Shown in pieces: positions 20,848 to 32,793 of a DNA stretch of 64,000 nt. The notes beneath the pieces were generated by a model, which ran no database searches, was not told the origin of the DNA, and was given only the letters and a program-made list of their open reading frames with translations. Position 1 is the stretch's first letter. Each line of letters starts with the position of its first letter. The DNA comes from Chrysoperla carnea (Eukaryota > Arthropoda > Insecta > Neuroptera > Chrysopidae). Where the stretch lies: contig NC_058339.1 in assembly GCF_905475395.1 (NCBI RefSeq), forward strand, positions 49,857,172 through 49,921,171, given 5' to 3'. The translations under genes were made by a program, and so were the position numbers.

Positions 20848-22129
20848 ATTTAAATTATATAAAATTAAATAAACAAATTAATTTAAAACTAATCATCATT
20901 GTTTTAATCAAATAAATATACCCTTATTAGACATATAATAGGGGATAATTCTGATATTATCCATAAAAATGTAAAACTAGACTTGATACCATAACAAAAT
21001 TTGAAGGTGAAATTAAAATTAATTAAAAAACGAAGAAGTTTTAAGCAATCAATGATGCCCATTTCCTTTTAGCTTAAAAAGGTTTTATATGTAATTTCTA
21101 TGGCGATACCCACGTATGACTTCACTAGTGGGTATATTCCTCTTTCTTTAATTAGGAAATTAAATGGTTCATATCTCGCATACTAGAAAAGATTTTTAAA
21201 AACCAACTTTTCTATTCGTGAAGGGAGAATTCTTCACCTATTACTGATATCCCTGATTTAAAAAAATTGATTTAGTTGAAGTTTAAATGAATAGAAATTA
21301 AAAACCAAGCTCGTTTTATAAAATTTTCGAACGGAATGAACAAGTCCCAATCGGAAAAATTTACGCAAATAAATAAGTATATTATATTTAATGCAGAAAT
21401 CCATTAAAAATAAATCTAATTTCTTCTTTGTTAGACATCCAATACATTGTACTGATGTTTGTTATTTTTTATTTTGCTTAAATCTGTTTTGGCGAATAAA
21501 TTGATGAGAGTGCTATTCTAATTCATTTGATTATTCGCACCTGTACCGCAGTTAATTGTGACTAAAAAAATTGAATACCTAGTTTTAAGAAGATTTTAAT
21601 GTCCAAAAATCATTTTTGCAAACCTTTTGAGAAATCGCAAAAAAGTGTGTGAGTGGTAGATAAAATATATTACATTAAATGGCATAAATAAATATCAAAT
21701 TTACAGGAACTTCAGAATCTTATTTAGGATATAAAGTTTTAACTTTCAAAATTTTCTAAAAAAGGAATTTCTAAATTATAACTAAAATAATAAGCTGCAA
21801 CTGTGCTGTCATATGTGCGTTTATGTTAATGAAATTGCCTATAGTTATTATTTATATTTGTATGCAATATAAAATTATTAAATTAATTTAACATTTGAAA
21901 GGAAAATTCAATTTTGAAAAATGTTGAGCTAAATTATGCGTAAAATATAAATAAATTAAAATATCTAATTATATTTCAATTAAATTTAAGAAATATTATA
22001 AAATAATTAATTAAAATTATGAACTTCTCACTAGTGACATGTTTAGATGTTGGCACTATATAATGTGAATGACTAGCTATGTTAAATGGAAGTGTGTGTC
22101 TTGTGATGGCACAGCTGAACATTGATCGC
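20848..22129. other. Intergenic E/F, no gene seen
   Basis: AT-rich sequence after the poly(A) signal of gene E. A small hairpin, ACCCACGTATGACTTCACTAGTGGGT (a short stem), is at about 21108. Nothing else is supported. Confidence 0.5.
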
Positions 22130-22293
22130 TATATAGTCTAGGCAGATCTGCTCAGTCGGTGACGTCACGTGGTCGATTCTTGTAGCCGCGGAAGGCTCCC
22201 GATGCAGTGGGTCGGCCCGCTAACGCACGGTAGAGCCACTCTGCGGCTCCTCGAACTACCGCGATTTCCAAATTCCAGGATAGGTCTAACGAG
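22130..22293 (+). promoter_or_regulatory. Candidate promoter and first exon of gene F
   Basis: A GC-rich island in AT-rich DNA. TATATA at 22130-22135 is followed 24 bp later by the initiator-like TCAGTC (22152-22157). A perfect CRE (TGACGTCA, 22160-22167) overlaps an E-box (CACGTG, 22166-22171). The TATA-Inr spacing is shorter than the usual 28-30 bp, so the start point is uncertain. An ATG at 22202 opens a frame of 30 codons that ends at the possible donor AG|GTAATT (22293/22294). Its phase fits the next exon, so gene F may begin here. Otherwise this is a non-coding leader exon, with an alternative donor G|GTATGC near 22331. Confidence 0.45.
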
Positions 22294-22773
22294 GTAATTC
22301 ATTCGCTTCCATATAACGGCACTGCAGTTGTGGTATGCCATTTCTTTTTTTTCATTTTAATCATTTACAAAATTACTTATAATTATTGCAATACAATTAA
22401 TTTTTAATTTTCCATTCATAAATAATAATAAAGTATTATTTTACAATCTGTAGAAAACACAAAAATAAATCGATTACAAATTAAATTTTGTTGACCTTTG
22501 TCAATATGACATTTTTTTGTTTTTAAAGTTTAAAAAAAAATATTTGTCAAAATTTTTCTTAAATCATACACTGTGTTACCAAATTCCGGTAGTTTAACAA
22601 AGAATTTACAAAATTTTTCAATCCATTATGAATTGTAAGTAATAGTAAATTGTAACTGTATACGTTACAAAAATTCAATGCTAATGGTGTTCTTAATTTT
22701 CCAATTGAACACCTAATATTTTTTTTAATTCATACTTTTCAATTTCAATTGTATACCTTTATTTTATTACAGA

Positions 22774-25700
22774 ATGTTTAGGTCTAATTTTTACTCAGGA
22801 TATTCAAGGTAAAAAACTTTTTATTTAAAGAAAAATTAACCACGGGCCTTTGTCATATTTTTCGTAAACATTAACAACAAAGTTAGAGGAATGTTGGGGC
22901 AGGTCTTATCAATGTTGCTGTTATATTCGTAGTCCCCGTTTTTATATTATAATCATACAATAAAACCTCAAAAACTCATTCATGAAGAATTAAAAATAAA
23001 ATATTGGGTTCGAATTTTCCACATGATTTATACTGGTAAATTTAAAGTTGTAAGATCTCAAGTATTATGAGGTATTTTTAAGCCTAATGTTGAATTCACA
23101 TCAAAACAATTGGCGACAAGCCGTAATATACTTTTATGTGTATAAGTATATAGTGTGTATTACGGGATTTTGGTGAATTTTTTTTTAAACTCGTGATATC
23201 GATGGGAATTTTTTACTCGAGGCTCAAATAGAACTGTCTTAGGAGAAATTAATATTTGTTTTGATATATTTTTGGCCAATTTTCGACTTTGTTGTTCGAA
23301 AAGAGTAGTTCGGGTAGATACACATTGACGGGGTATAGTTAGTAAATAAATAAAATAAAACTGTTATCTAGAATTTTATAGGAAGTATTTATTAACTACT
23401 AATTTTGTTTTTGAGGCTGGAGACATGGATCATTTTATACCAATAAATCACAATGAAGATAACAAAATTCGGCAAGATATTTTTAAGGAACAGAACGAAA
23501 TACCATTATTATGTTGTAAGCTTTTTCCATCTTGTAGAGTGGTTTTCTTTATTTTTAATAATAGAGGGCCGCAACTTCGGTTCTATAAGATCAAAAGACT
23601 TGGAAATTGTCCAATAAAGTGGGCAGACACAAATAGCTAGTTGATAACATTAGAAGGCAACTTGCAAGGTTGATAAAATTAAATAGCAAGTAAAATTTTT
23701 GACTTTCTTACGTGGATGACTGCCTTGACTTTTAAAGTATAGTATAATACTAACTCCATTCTCTTTAATCGTACTAAGTTTGTTTGGGTTACAAAAGGTT
23801 GGCTTAGCATGGATAGACTTTTTTTTGGAATCTAGCATTAGAGATTCGAAGAGAGGTTATAAAAAGATTGAAATTAAATGTATCTACGAAATAATTTTAC
23901 CAATTTTAATACCAATTTTGTTCTAAGGTCCGGCAAATAGAAAGACTCTCATCAAAAATTCAGACAAAGTAGATGCAAGTACAATTTGTAATTTTTCTAT
24001 ATCAGGTAATAAATATCTATATTAAAAAAAAAAACATTTTAAATTTTCCAATAAAATAATTTATTTGAATAGATACAAGAAATTGGAAAACAAGATTTCG
24101 AAATCAGTTTTTGAAAACAACACCACTAACTAAATCTTTAGTAAATTCAGTTACGTGTAAACGATATCCAATTTTATCAACATTTTCGTCATCAGGTGAA
24201 GTTGAAAGTAAGTGTGTTCATTAGGTAGGTAAGCACTAAGTGGTATAAACAGGCGAAACCTGCAGTTTATAATTTCCATAACAGAAATAATCAAATATTT
24301 TCCCCGAATGCAGTTTCACTTTCAAAAGAAGAATTATTATTTTATCTTATGGATTATTTCATCAAGTAATGGATTCAATTACAGAAAATATTGGGTATTT
24401 ATTCAATTTTTTTAGCTCTATGTGGGACAAAGATAGAATTTGTGATCTAGAATAGAGCAAATCAAAAACTTTCACCCTAAAAATTTCTAAATTCAACAGC
24501 ATTTTCTCATAATCAAATACTTAACCAACTAAATCAGTCGCAAATCGAGATCAAGAGGGCAGATTGCCTGACCTACCCTCCTCTTGAACCACCCATGACA
24601 AATAGAAGGTTACTTACGATTTCAAGACTTATTTAAATTAACAATGGTATAAAAAGCATATAATAAGAATTAAGGAAACAAGGATGGGTTCGAATTTTTT
24701 CCATTAATTTTTGGCTATTAATATTAATTTTAGGTATAAAGTCACAAGAATCATCAAATTTGGAAATATTTTTGTCGACTGTTTCGATCTGTGAAAAATG
24801 CGAATGTGTTGAGAGTGAGTAAAAATCAAATCAATGTAATCTATTATATACGTATTTACACCGAAACTATAAGGATAAACATACCCTATTGTTAGGTCAT
24901 ATCGGAAAAACAATATGTTTTTTAAACTATTTGTAGGTTTTGAAATTTTATAAGACGATGAACCCGATGGATTGGGTTATATCTTTAAGGCTTTTATGCA
25001 TTATAATTATCTGCAGGTGATACTAAGTTGAACAAATTTTGTATGAAGCAAGCGCGAATTTGAAAAGGAGCAAATCGGCAATTGGCTCATTTGCTCCTCT
25101 CTATACATTTTATATAAAAGAAATTCATTATACATCTCTGTCTGTATGTTTATCTGATAGTTCCTTCTAAACCGCGTCACATATTTTGAAACAGTTTCCA
25201 CCATCGTGTAGATACTTTTTTCCAGAAGGTTTTTATGTACAGTATATCCTAATTAAATTTTCGTAAATTGTGTAAATAATAAATTCTTATGTGCTATACA
25301 TACAAAAATCGGTATATGCCCACGTAAGGGTAAACCGGGTACATACTTGGTGGTGCCTACTAGGATGCTGTATCCTGGGGGAGGGGGGTGAAAAACTGGT
25401 TCATATATGTTCCGTGCGAGACCGAACCGGGTTGCTTGTACTGCATAATGGCAAAAAATTTGCAGCCGTTAGCAGTAACACATAATACATTTGGGTATAG
25501 CTCTTTCGATATGGGTTATATTTCACATACAAATCGTTTAATTTAAGTTTAAAGTTTTAATTCTCTATTATGGAAAGCCCATAATATTCCATTTGAATAC
25601 TCTTCATGGAAAACACATTCGTACATTCTTAATGGAAAACACAATTTTTTTCTATAAATAGATGCTCCAGCTCTTGTTAAATCGTCAACGAGGCCAGATT

Positions 25701-28604
25701 TAACGTGTCACAAAACCAAAGGTGAGTTCAATAATTCATTGACTATTTTAAACTTTAAATAATGACAAAAGTAGAAAAGAAACTAAAATTTATGTAGATT
25801 ATAGTTCCATATGCCAAAAATGGATCGGGACCCAGATCTGAACGCCCCTTGCATCAATTGTTACAACTGCAAAATTTCTGTACAACTTCGTGTTAAAAAA
25901 GTCTGGGGAATTTATTTTTTTGGAAATTTGGATCACTAAAAATATTATTTTAAATCTGAAACTCGTTCTAAGTGAAATTAAAATTTTTCTTTTACCCGAC
26001 TTAATCATTTCGTTTGAATCTTATGTATCATTTATTTAGATGTTCTGAGTGTTGAAAGCATTCAAGAAGTATGTCCTCATTGTCTTGCAAAACACCTATC
26101 ATGCGATAATCAGCCTCAAGATAATAAATGTGCCGTATCGTTAAACAGTAAGATATTTTATCTTGTAATACAGTGTATTGATATTTATAATATTCTTAGC
26201 TAATTTTAAAATTTTATGGCGATTTTTATATATTAACACAGTTTCCCACATAATTTTTCCTAATTTCGCATTTCATGATGCTATTTATCTGTTTTTTATC
26301 CTTTTGATCATATTATTTAACATCTCACGGGCTTATGGAAGCCCTTCTATTACGTTGCTGCTCCTGAGGTCTCATAAAGAGTTGCAATTTAAAAAAAGTA
26401 TAAAGAAGTAAATTTAAGCTTTTGAATCTCCGCTTTTATATAGAATTTTTGAGTTTACTGCATATTTTAAAAAACGATTTCATCAAATGTTCTGTTATTT
26501 TAATTTATTTGCTAAAATTTTTTTCCTTTTTAAAAATTAGGTGACATAAGTTTGTCTAGCACATTTATTCAAGAAATCGATTATCAATCTGTTAAAAATG
26601 ACACATCTGCTGGTAAGATTGCAGTTTATGCATATTATTGTAATTTCAGGAGTATCATGTATGAATATTTTATGATTCCTTTAATTTTTTTCGTTTTTTT
26701 CAAATCGTGGTATTTATTGAGCTTATTTAAAAAATTAGATGCCTTTTTGAAATTAAGCTATTCACAAAATTACCATAGATTATTATTTTGAAAAAAAAAA
26801 GGATAATCTACACAAGGAAGTTTAATTAACTTCTTCTTTCGAAGATTAGCCTCTCGATGTTTCAAATTTGAAAATATTTTTGCCATTTTATGTATATTTC
26901 AACTAAATTTCTATTTTTGATAAAATGGGATAAATGAACACCGACCTAGTTTTTTTTAAGTTTATAATTAAGAAAAAATGTTTGCAAACGAAATTGTTCT
27001 TCTTCAAATGTAAAGATAGAATTAAATAAATATTATCTTCTTAAAGTGACAATAAAAATGCCATCCGAATCCTTAAAACAAAAATTGATACAGAAAGGTT
27101 TGTTGAAGCTACCCAAGAGCAGCTCCACACATTGTGATCATTGCACTAATAATTGTCAAGCTGTAGTTGTAAGCAGAGACTACTCTAAATCTCAACAAAT
27201 ACTAACTGCCAAATGTTCATGTTTTGAAATTCCTTTACCTCCCGATGCAGTCAAAACAGCATTATCTAAAGATTCGTATTCTAAACGAAAGAAAACTTAT
27301 GTCAGCCATTATTCAACATTTTCACATCAATCAAATGGTAAGATCAATAAATTTTTTTATTCCGAAAAAAATATTAATAAATTATTACAATTTCGAAGAT
27401 TCTGAAGAAAAATTACCCAGGTGTACATGTTGTGACTCGCTGAAATCAAAATTATCAATTGTTTCACAAGGTTAGTAAATTTAAACATTATTCACAAAGA
27501 TTGAAAATTTAACTCCTTTAAAACTAGAACTATTTAAATCGTTTGCCCTCTTCGATAAATGTACGCACCATCGAATTTAAATAAAATTTAACTACTTCCG
27601 TCTTTCTAAAATTATTTTTTTGGATCAAATTCTTCTCGGGTCTGTAGACCCTAATGTGAAGTTCATAAATATCTTCACATGCTCGTCAAATTTTTGAAAA
27701 TGTTACAGTTGCAGCAAGTTGAAGCAACTAGTTTGCCTTTTGTTTTATCTGTAGAATAAAAATTTTCATTTGAGCAGAAAGAAGAAAGATTTCGGAAAAA
27801 TCAACGATTTTCAATAATTTTTTGCGATTTAGTCGAAAAAGAACCATCAAAGTAGTGTTTTTGGTGGTTTTTTAATTTTTTTTTAAAACTTTGAATTTTA
27901 GAGAAAATATACTTCTAATAAAATTTGTTAAGCATAAAGTTTCCAAACGATCTGTATATTTCGATTGTTCTCAATCTTTCGTATTTTTGGAATAATTTTT
28001 TTCATAAACTATGCATTTTAGAAAAAAACACACCAGTTTAAAGTTAAATTAACAAAGAGTGTGAAATTTTTAATCTATTTGAAAACTACGGAAAAACATG
28101 TAGAGATCGGTAGGGAATTTTAGGCTAAACAATTATCATCAGAAGGTGTTCATAATAATTAAAAAATTACCACTATCAATTTTCACTAATTTTTTTTCGT
28201 GCTAAATTTATTAAAATTAATACAGTACAATTTGAATTATTTTAAATTAGACGATAGCTCCGAAGATATTCAAAAGAAGTTTAATGGATGTGGGAAAAAG
28301 GAATCTTTTCTTGTAGATAATTATAGACCTTTATGTAACCGACAACCTGATGTTATTCCGTTTATTTGTCAACGGGCAACCATTTCAACCGCAGGAAAAA
28401 ATCATCAAGACGGTATTTGAATATCTGGTAAATAGATTTCATTTTTATGGATGAAATGCTATTTTCAAATTAAAAAAAAATTTAATTGTTATCGTATTAA
28501 ATTTAGAACGAAGTTTAATAACTGCACAGAAGTATCGAAATATAACGAAGAAATGCAAAAATATGCAAGAAAACAGTTTTATATGCCAGAATATACTGAA
28601 TTAA
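22774..28604 (+). CDS. Gene F: novel 12-exon gene, cysteine-containing protein of unknown function
   Basis: I do not recognise this protein. Coding exons are 22774-22808, 23382-23515, 23928-24005, 24073-24207, 24734-24814, 25662-25721, 26040-26147, 26541-26612, 27047-27337, 27399-27470, 28251-28412 and 28507-28604. Each is bounded by AG/GT and all join in frame, giving 441 residues and a TAA stop. The first intron is phase 2 and the other ten are phase 1. The N-terminus is basic and low in acidic residues (MFRSNFYSGYSRK), which could be a mitochondrial presequence. Short cysteine clusters follow: ICEKCECVE, VCPHCLAKHLSC, HCDHCTNNC, KCSC, RCTCC. They suggest metal binding but fit no family I know. 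There is no membrane segment. An AATAAA lies at 28671-28676. The exon at 24073 has a second in-phase donor (24195). The start could instead be at 22202, giving about 472 residues. Confidence 0.65.
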
Positions 28605-30570
28605 AAAGTCATGGTCTGTATAGTTAGCTTTTTTGAAAATTAAATTTATGTTATATGTTACACATTTAAAAATAAAGTGGAATGAATCGGAAATTTTTGC
28701 CCTAATAATTTCAAAAATACGACAATATTTAGATATAAACACACTTAACTTGTAAATTTCGCTATTAGATTACCTACTAATTTTTTAGTTAATTCTTAAA
28801 TCGTGACTAAAATATTGCTTATTTTTAGATTTTCTTTTTTGAATGCCGTAAATGTTAAAAGAAAGTAGTTGACAGAAAAATTAAAATGGGTTGCGTTTAT
28901 AATAAAAAATTTTTATCAACCCTTTCAACACTTAAATTGAAATCACTTCCTCTTGGCTCTTATCATACGAAGTAGAAATATGACGTGGTTTTTTATTTCC
29001 AATGACAATTTCTTTTAAGAGGGAGCGTTGGAAAACTAAATTTTATCTCATTGCTTCAACTATATTTGATATAGAAATGTTTCTTAGTTTTAAATTAAAA
29101 ACTTAAATTATTTTATTTTTTATTTCAATTTTTTTATTTAAAGTCTTTTAATTATTATATATGGCAGAGAAAAAAAAGACATGGAAAATGAACTTGGTCT
29201 AATTTTTTTAGATACGTTTAATATCTTAAATCATTTCATTCTTGTCAGTCTTGTCTTCAAAAAACAAAATTGTAATTTTTACTCCATTATTGATTCCATC
29301 GCTGCCTATAAGAAAGATCTGATCCTAATTACTATTTCTGATTCTTTTTCAGGTAATAATTAATGGAAACAACTAAAAATGAATAAATTACAAAAACAAG
29401 GAAAATATATAAATTTAAAAAAAAAATAATAATTTGTCTTTCTAATTAGTATTTTTGTCAAATATTTTTTACCACCGAGAAAATTTAATGTCTTTTCGAA
29501 TTATGGTGGTTTGATCATTTTAATAATAGTAACTTCCTGTTGTTAGTTTTTAAAATTATTAATAAAAGATCTTTAATTTATTATTTTGATCATTTTTATA
29601 GACTACCGATATGGAGAGATTCCTTATATTTTGAATAATAAATGGAAAATCTGAAAACGCGAAAACACGTATCAACTCATTCATTTTAACGGAATGATTA
29701 TTTTATACGGGAACGTTTATATGGTCAAACAGAGGTTTAATTTTTTTTGTTTAATAAAACTATATATTTGCCAAAAATTGAAAACCAGGAATTTTTGGCT
29801 ACAAAAAAATATGTAGTTCCATTTCTTGAAATATGTTCCCGTATTATACAAAAACTTAATACTATACTTTAATGCCCCTTAAAACTCTGAACTTTGCCTC
29901 TTCTCATTGAACAAACAGAAAAGTGAAGTTAGATTTTGGAAATCCTTAGAAGTACGCAACGTTAATCATTTTTACCCAATTAATATATGTATTTCATTCC
30001 GAAATTTTCTTAAAATAACATACAAATATTACGGTTGTTTTACTGTGCCCCAACTTCCCCTATAGTGATAGAAATTTATTAATAAAAATTTTTGTTTGAT
30101 AAGTAATCTAATTTTGATGATTTTAAAATGTAAATATATTTAAATACACTCCTTATATACATATAAGAAATATAATATATTTAATGATATTTTAATACAA
30201 AAGTTTTCTTAAATGAATAATAATAATAATAAAATATTCATTCGCACAAAGCCAATTTGATCCCCGTCAAAATATTAAATTAAAGCAATTATGCGGACTC
30301 ACATCAAATGATATGTTTATAAATATATTCTATAGATACGATAGATGCGATGCTGACTGTATCTACTGTACCTTAAATAACTAATCTGTCTAAGTTAAGG
30401 ATAAGAATGAATGTTGCAATAACGAATGTTGCGCAACGGTTATAATATAAAGTTTGTTTGCTTAAAAATATGTGCAATGTTTCTATTTTCTATGTCTTAT
30501 TATTATTATTATTACGCATTGTATGTTTAAAAGAGAATTTCTATGTAGAGAGAAGTACAGTCAAATCTGA
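28605..30570. other. Gene-poor sequence downstream of gene F
   Basis: After the candidate poly(A) signal at 28671 the sequence is AT-rich with only short random ORFs. No repeat ends or RNA motifs are supported. A short AAT run lies near 30217. Confidence 0.5.
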
Positions 30571-31076
30571 TTAAGGTATTTCCAGCATGGTATCTGCAGT
30601 TCCTATGCTAAAGCTATGGTTAAAATTTTTTTCGACATAATTTAACGAAAAATTAAATTTAAGAATTTAATAATGCTTACTATTAATTCCCAAAGTTTCA
30701 GAAATTTTGACCGTTTAAAATGGGAAATAATTATGCCAACGTCCCAATTTCGATCAATTTACGTCAAAATTAGTATCTCGAAAGTGAAAATTAATTTCTA
30801 AATTTTTTTTTTAGAATTTTATTGTATAAACATTTTTTTCTACTTTTTCTTCAATATATAATAATATCATAAAAAATAGTTGGAGAGACCGGACATTTTA
30901 CATGCTTTAAATGGGACATGACCCTCAAAATCGCGAACTTTGTCTTTAAATATCTCGCGATCTAAACGGCCAAAAATTATGAAATTTTAGGAATTCATAA
31001 ATAAAGCTATTATAAACCCGAGAAAAAAATTCGGCCAAATCTGTCGAAAAGTGATTTCATGCTGGAACTACCTTAA
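30571..31076. mobile_element. TTAA-flanked MITE
   Basis: The ends are inverted copies: TTAAGGTATTTCCAGCATG (30571-30589) and CATGCTGGAACTACCTTAA (31058-31076). TTAA at both outer ends is consistent with the TTAA target duplication of piggyBac-type elements, but the terminal motif itself is not the classical piggyBac one. No ORF. A TTAAGGTAGTTC string at 58861 may be a relative. Confidence 0.6.
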
Positions 31077-32360
31077 GTATTAAAGATTTCTGTAAAAATA
31101 GTCAATATAAAATATTTCACGGCCATCTTTTCTGATATACTCAATGAATAATTACGACTATTATATATTTAAAAAAATAGAAAACCATACATATATTTTA
31201 CTTGTGTAAAACAATGCTTACCATTAATTCGCGTGTTATAGAAAGGGGAAAAGCGAGAACAATCTTTATCAATCTTTACTTTTAAACGAAGCGGGTGGGT
31301 ACACTCTAGTAATAAATACGAAAAACCAATTTGTTTTACTTCATAAAATTTTGATCAAGTGCTTTTGATGCGTTAATTGTTTTAGTCTTTAAGAAAACGT
31401 AGATTTAAGATTATCGAAAAAGATCTTAAATTGAAATTTGCACCAGTTTAAATTTGAACATAACTCGCCACTATTATCGGATTTTGAGCTTTCTTGACGA
31501 AATGAAAACGTTGAGTTTTAAAGAAATGATTCGAATAAAAATTGTTAGTATTATTAATTAAAAGAATCATTTTTGTATTTAAAAGTTTTGCACAAGTTTT
31601 ACAAGTTTTCGAAAATTTCTTTTATTTAAAACAGTAGTGTTAAAGAAAGAGAAAATTGTTCGAAAACGGTTAGGGATTTTATATGGCGAAAATATGCCTA
31701 TAAAAAAACCAACGACTTTTGTTCAAAATATCATTTCGAAAACCCAACAGAATTGGCAACTATAAAATGATTTTGATGTCAAAAAAAAGATGTAATGGTG
31801 GAAGCGCGGTGAAGAAGAATATATGAATAAAAAAAAAAAAACGTTGGGAAATCCAGTTGAAGTTAAGGCAGGACATACAGTGATGCAGCAAAACATTGAA
31901 CAGGTTAGTCAGTGTGAAATATTATAAGCTATACCTAATAGACTTGTATGTAGCCCAAAAAATGGACCGGAAATTTGATTCCTACACAACTTACTTCAAT
32001 TGTTTAAATTTAAACAATAATTCTAGCCTACTTCGGTAATTTAGTTTCACGTTTACTTTGAAAAACTTGAACACATGAATCTGATCGCTATTCATACTAG
32101 TAGCGGGCCGAGTTGCCCTCCTTTACAGGGTCGGAAAAATTTTCGATTGTGTGATCAAGCTTGAAATTAATGGATAACTGTTATTATTATCATTATAACA
32201 GAAAAATCATCACATAACAAATGAAAAAGTCATTTTGTCCGATATTCAATAACAAGTGTTTGTTGACCGACACCTTGAAAATTATAGTTTTCTGGGTGTT
32301 TAGAAACACAATACTGAAAATTTGTTTACTTTTTTTGAACTTATTTACAGTATTCTAGGA
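31077..32360. other. No gene seen
   Basis: AT-rich, with only short ORFs in random frames. No repeat structure was recognised. Confidence 0.45.
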
Positions 32361-32793
32361 TATGGCACGTAAAAAAAACCCTTACAGTCTGCCGCGTAGT
32401 AAATAAGCTCCTGAATTGATGTGGAGCATTTTCTTTCATAATTGAGAAAATTTTCTGTGCCTTACCAAGTAAGCTCCTTGATGATCACACAAACGTTACA
32501 CACTGCTGGCAGACATTTACTTCTCTCCCTCCTCCCAAAGCCCGAAATAGGGGAACATGGTTTGATTGATTTTAGTTGGGAAGGGAAGGGGCGATATGTT
32601 TGCTAGCATTACGTAACATTTGTGCGGTTATTATGTAACACTTGTACAGATCTTATTTGGCAAAGAGCAGAGACTTTTTTAATTTTTATTCATTTTAATG
32701 CCCCTTCTATCTCGAAAATGACAGCTCAAGTCAGAAGCTAATTTTACCGCCCGACAGAAAGTTAGGGTTCATGGATGTTTTTTACGTGCCATA
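32361..32793. mobile_element. MITE with TATGGCACGTAAAAAA ends
   Basis: Left TATGGCACGTAAAAAAAACC (32361) is matched by right GATGTTTTTTACGTGCCATA (ending 32793). TA at both outer edges would fit a Tc1/mariner-type target duplication. The interior is non-coding. Size 433 bp. Confidence 0.65.

Noticed and set aside
23516-23640. Continuation of the ORF starting at 23425
   Set aside because: Reads past the donor T|GTAAGC. The spliced path to 23928 stays open and keeps phase.
25291-25485. 64-codon ORF with a GC-rich core
   Set aside because: It falls in an intron of gene F and has no motif. Could be old repeat sequence.
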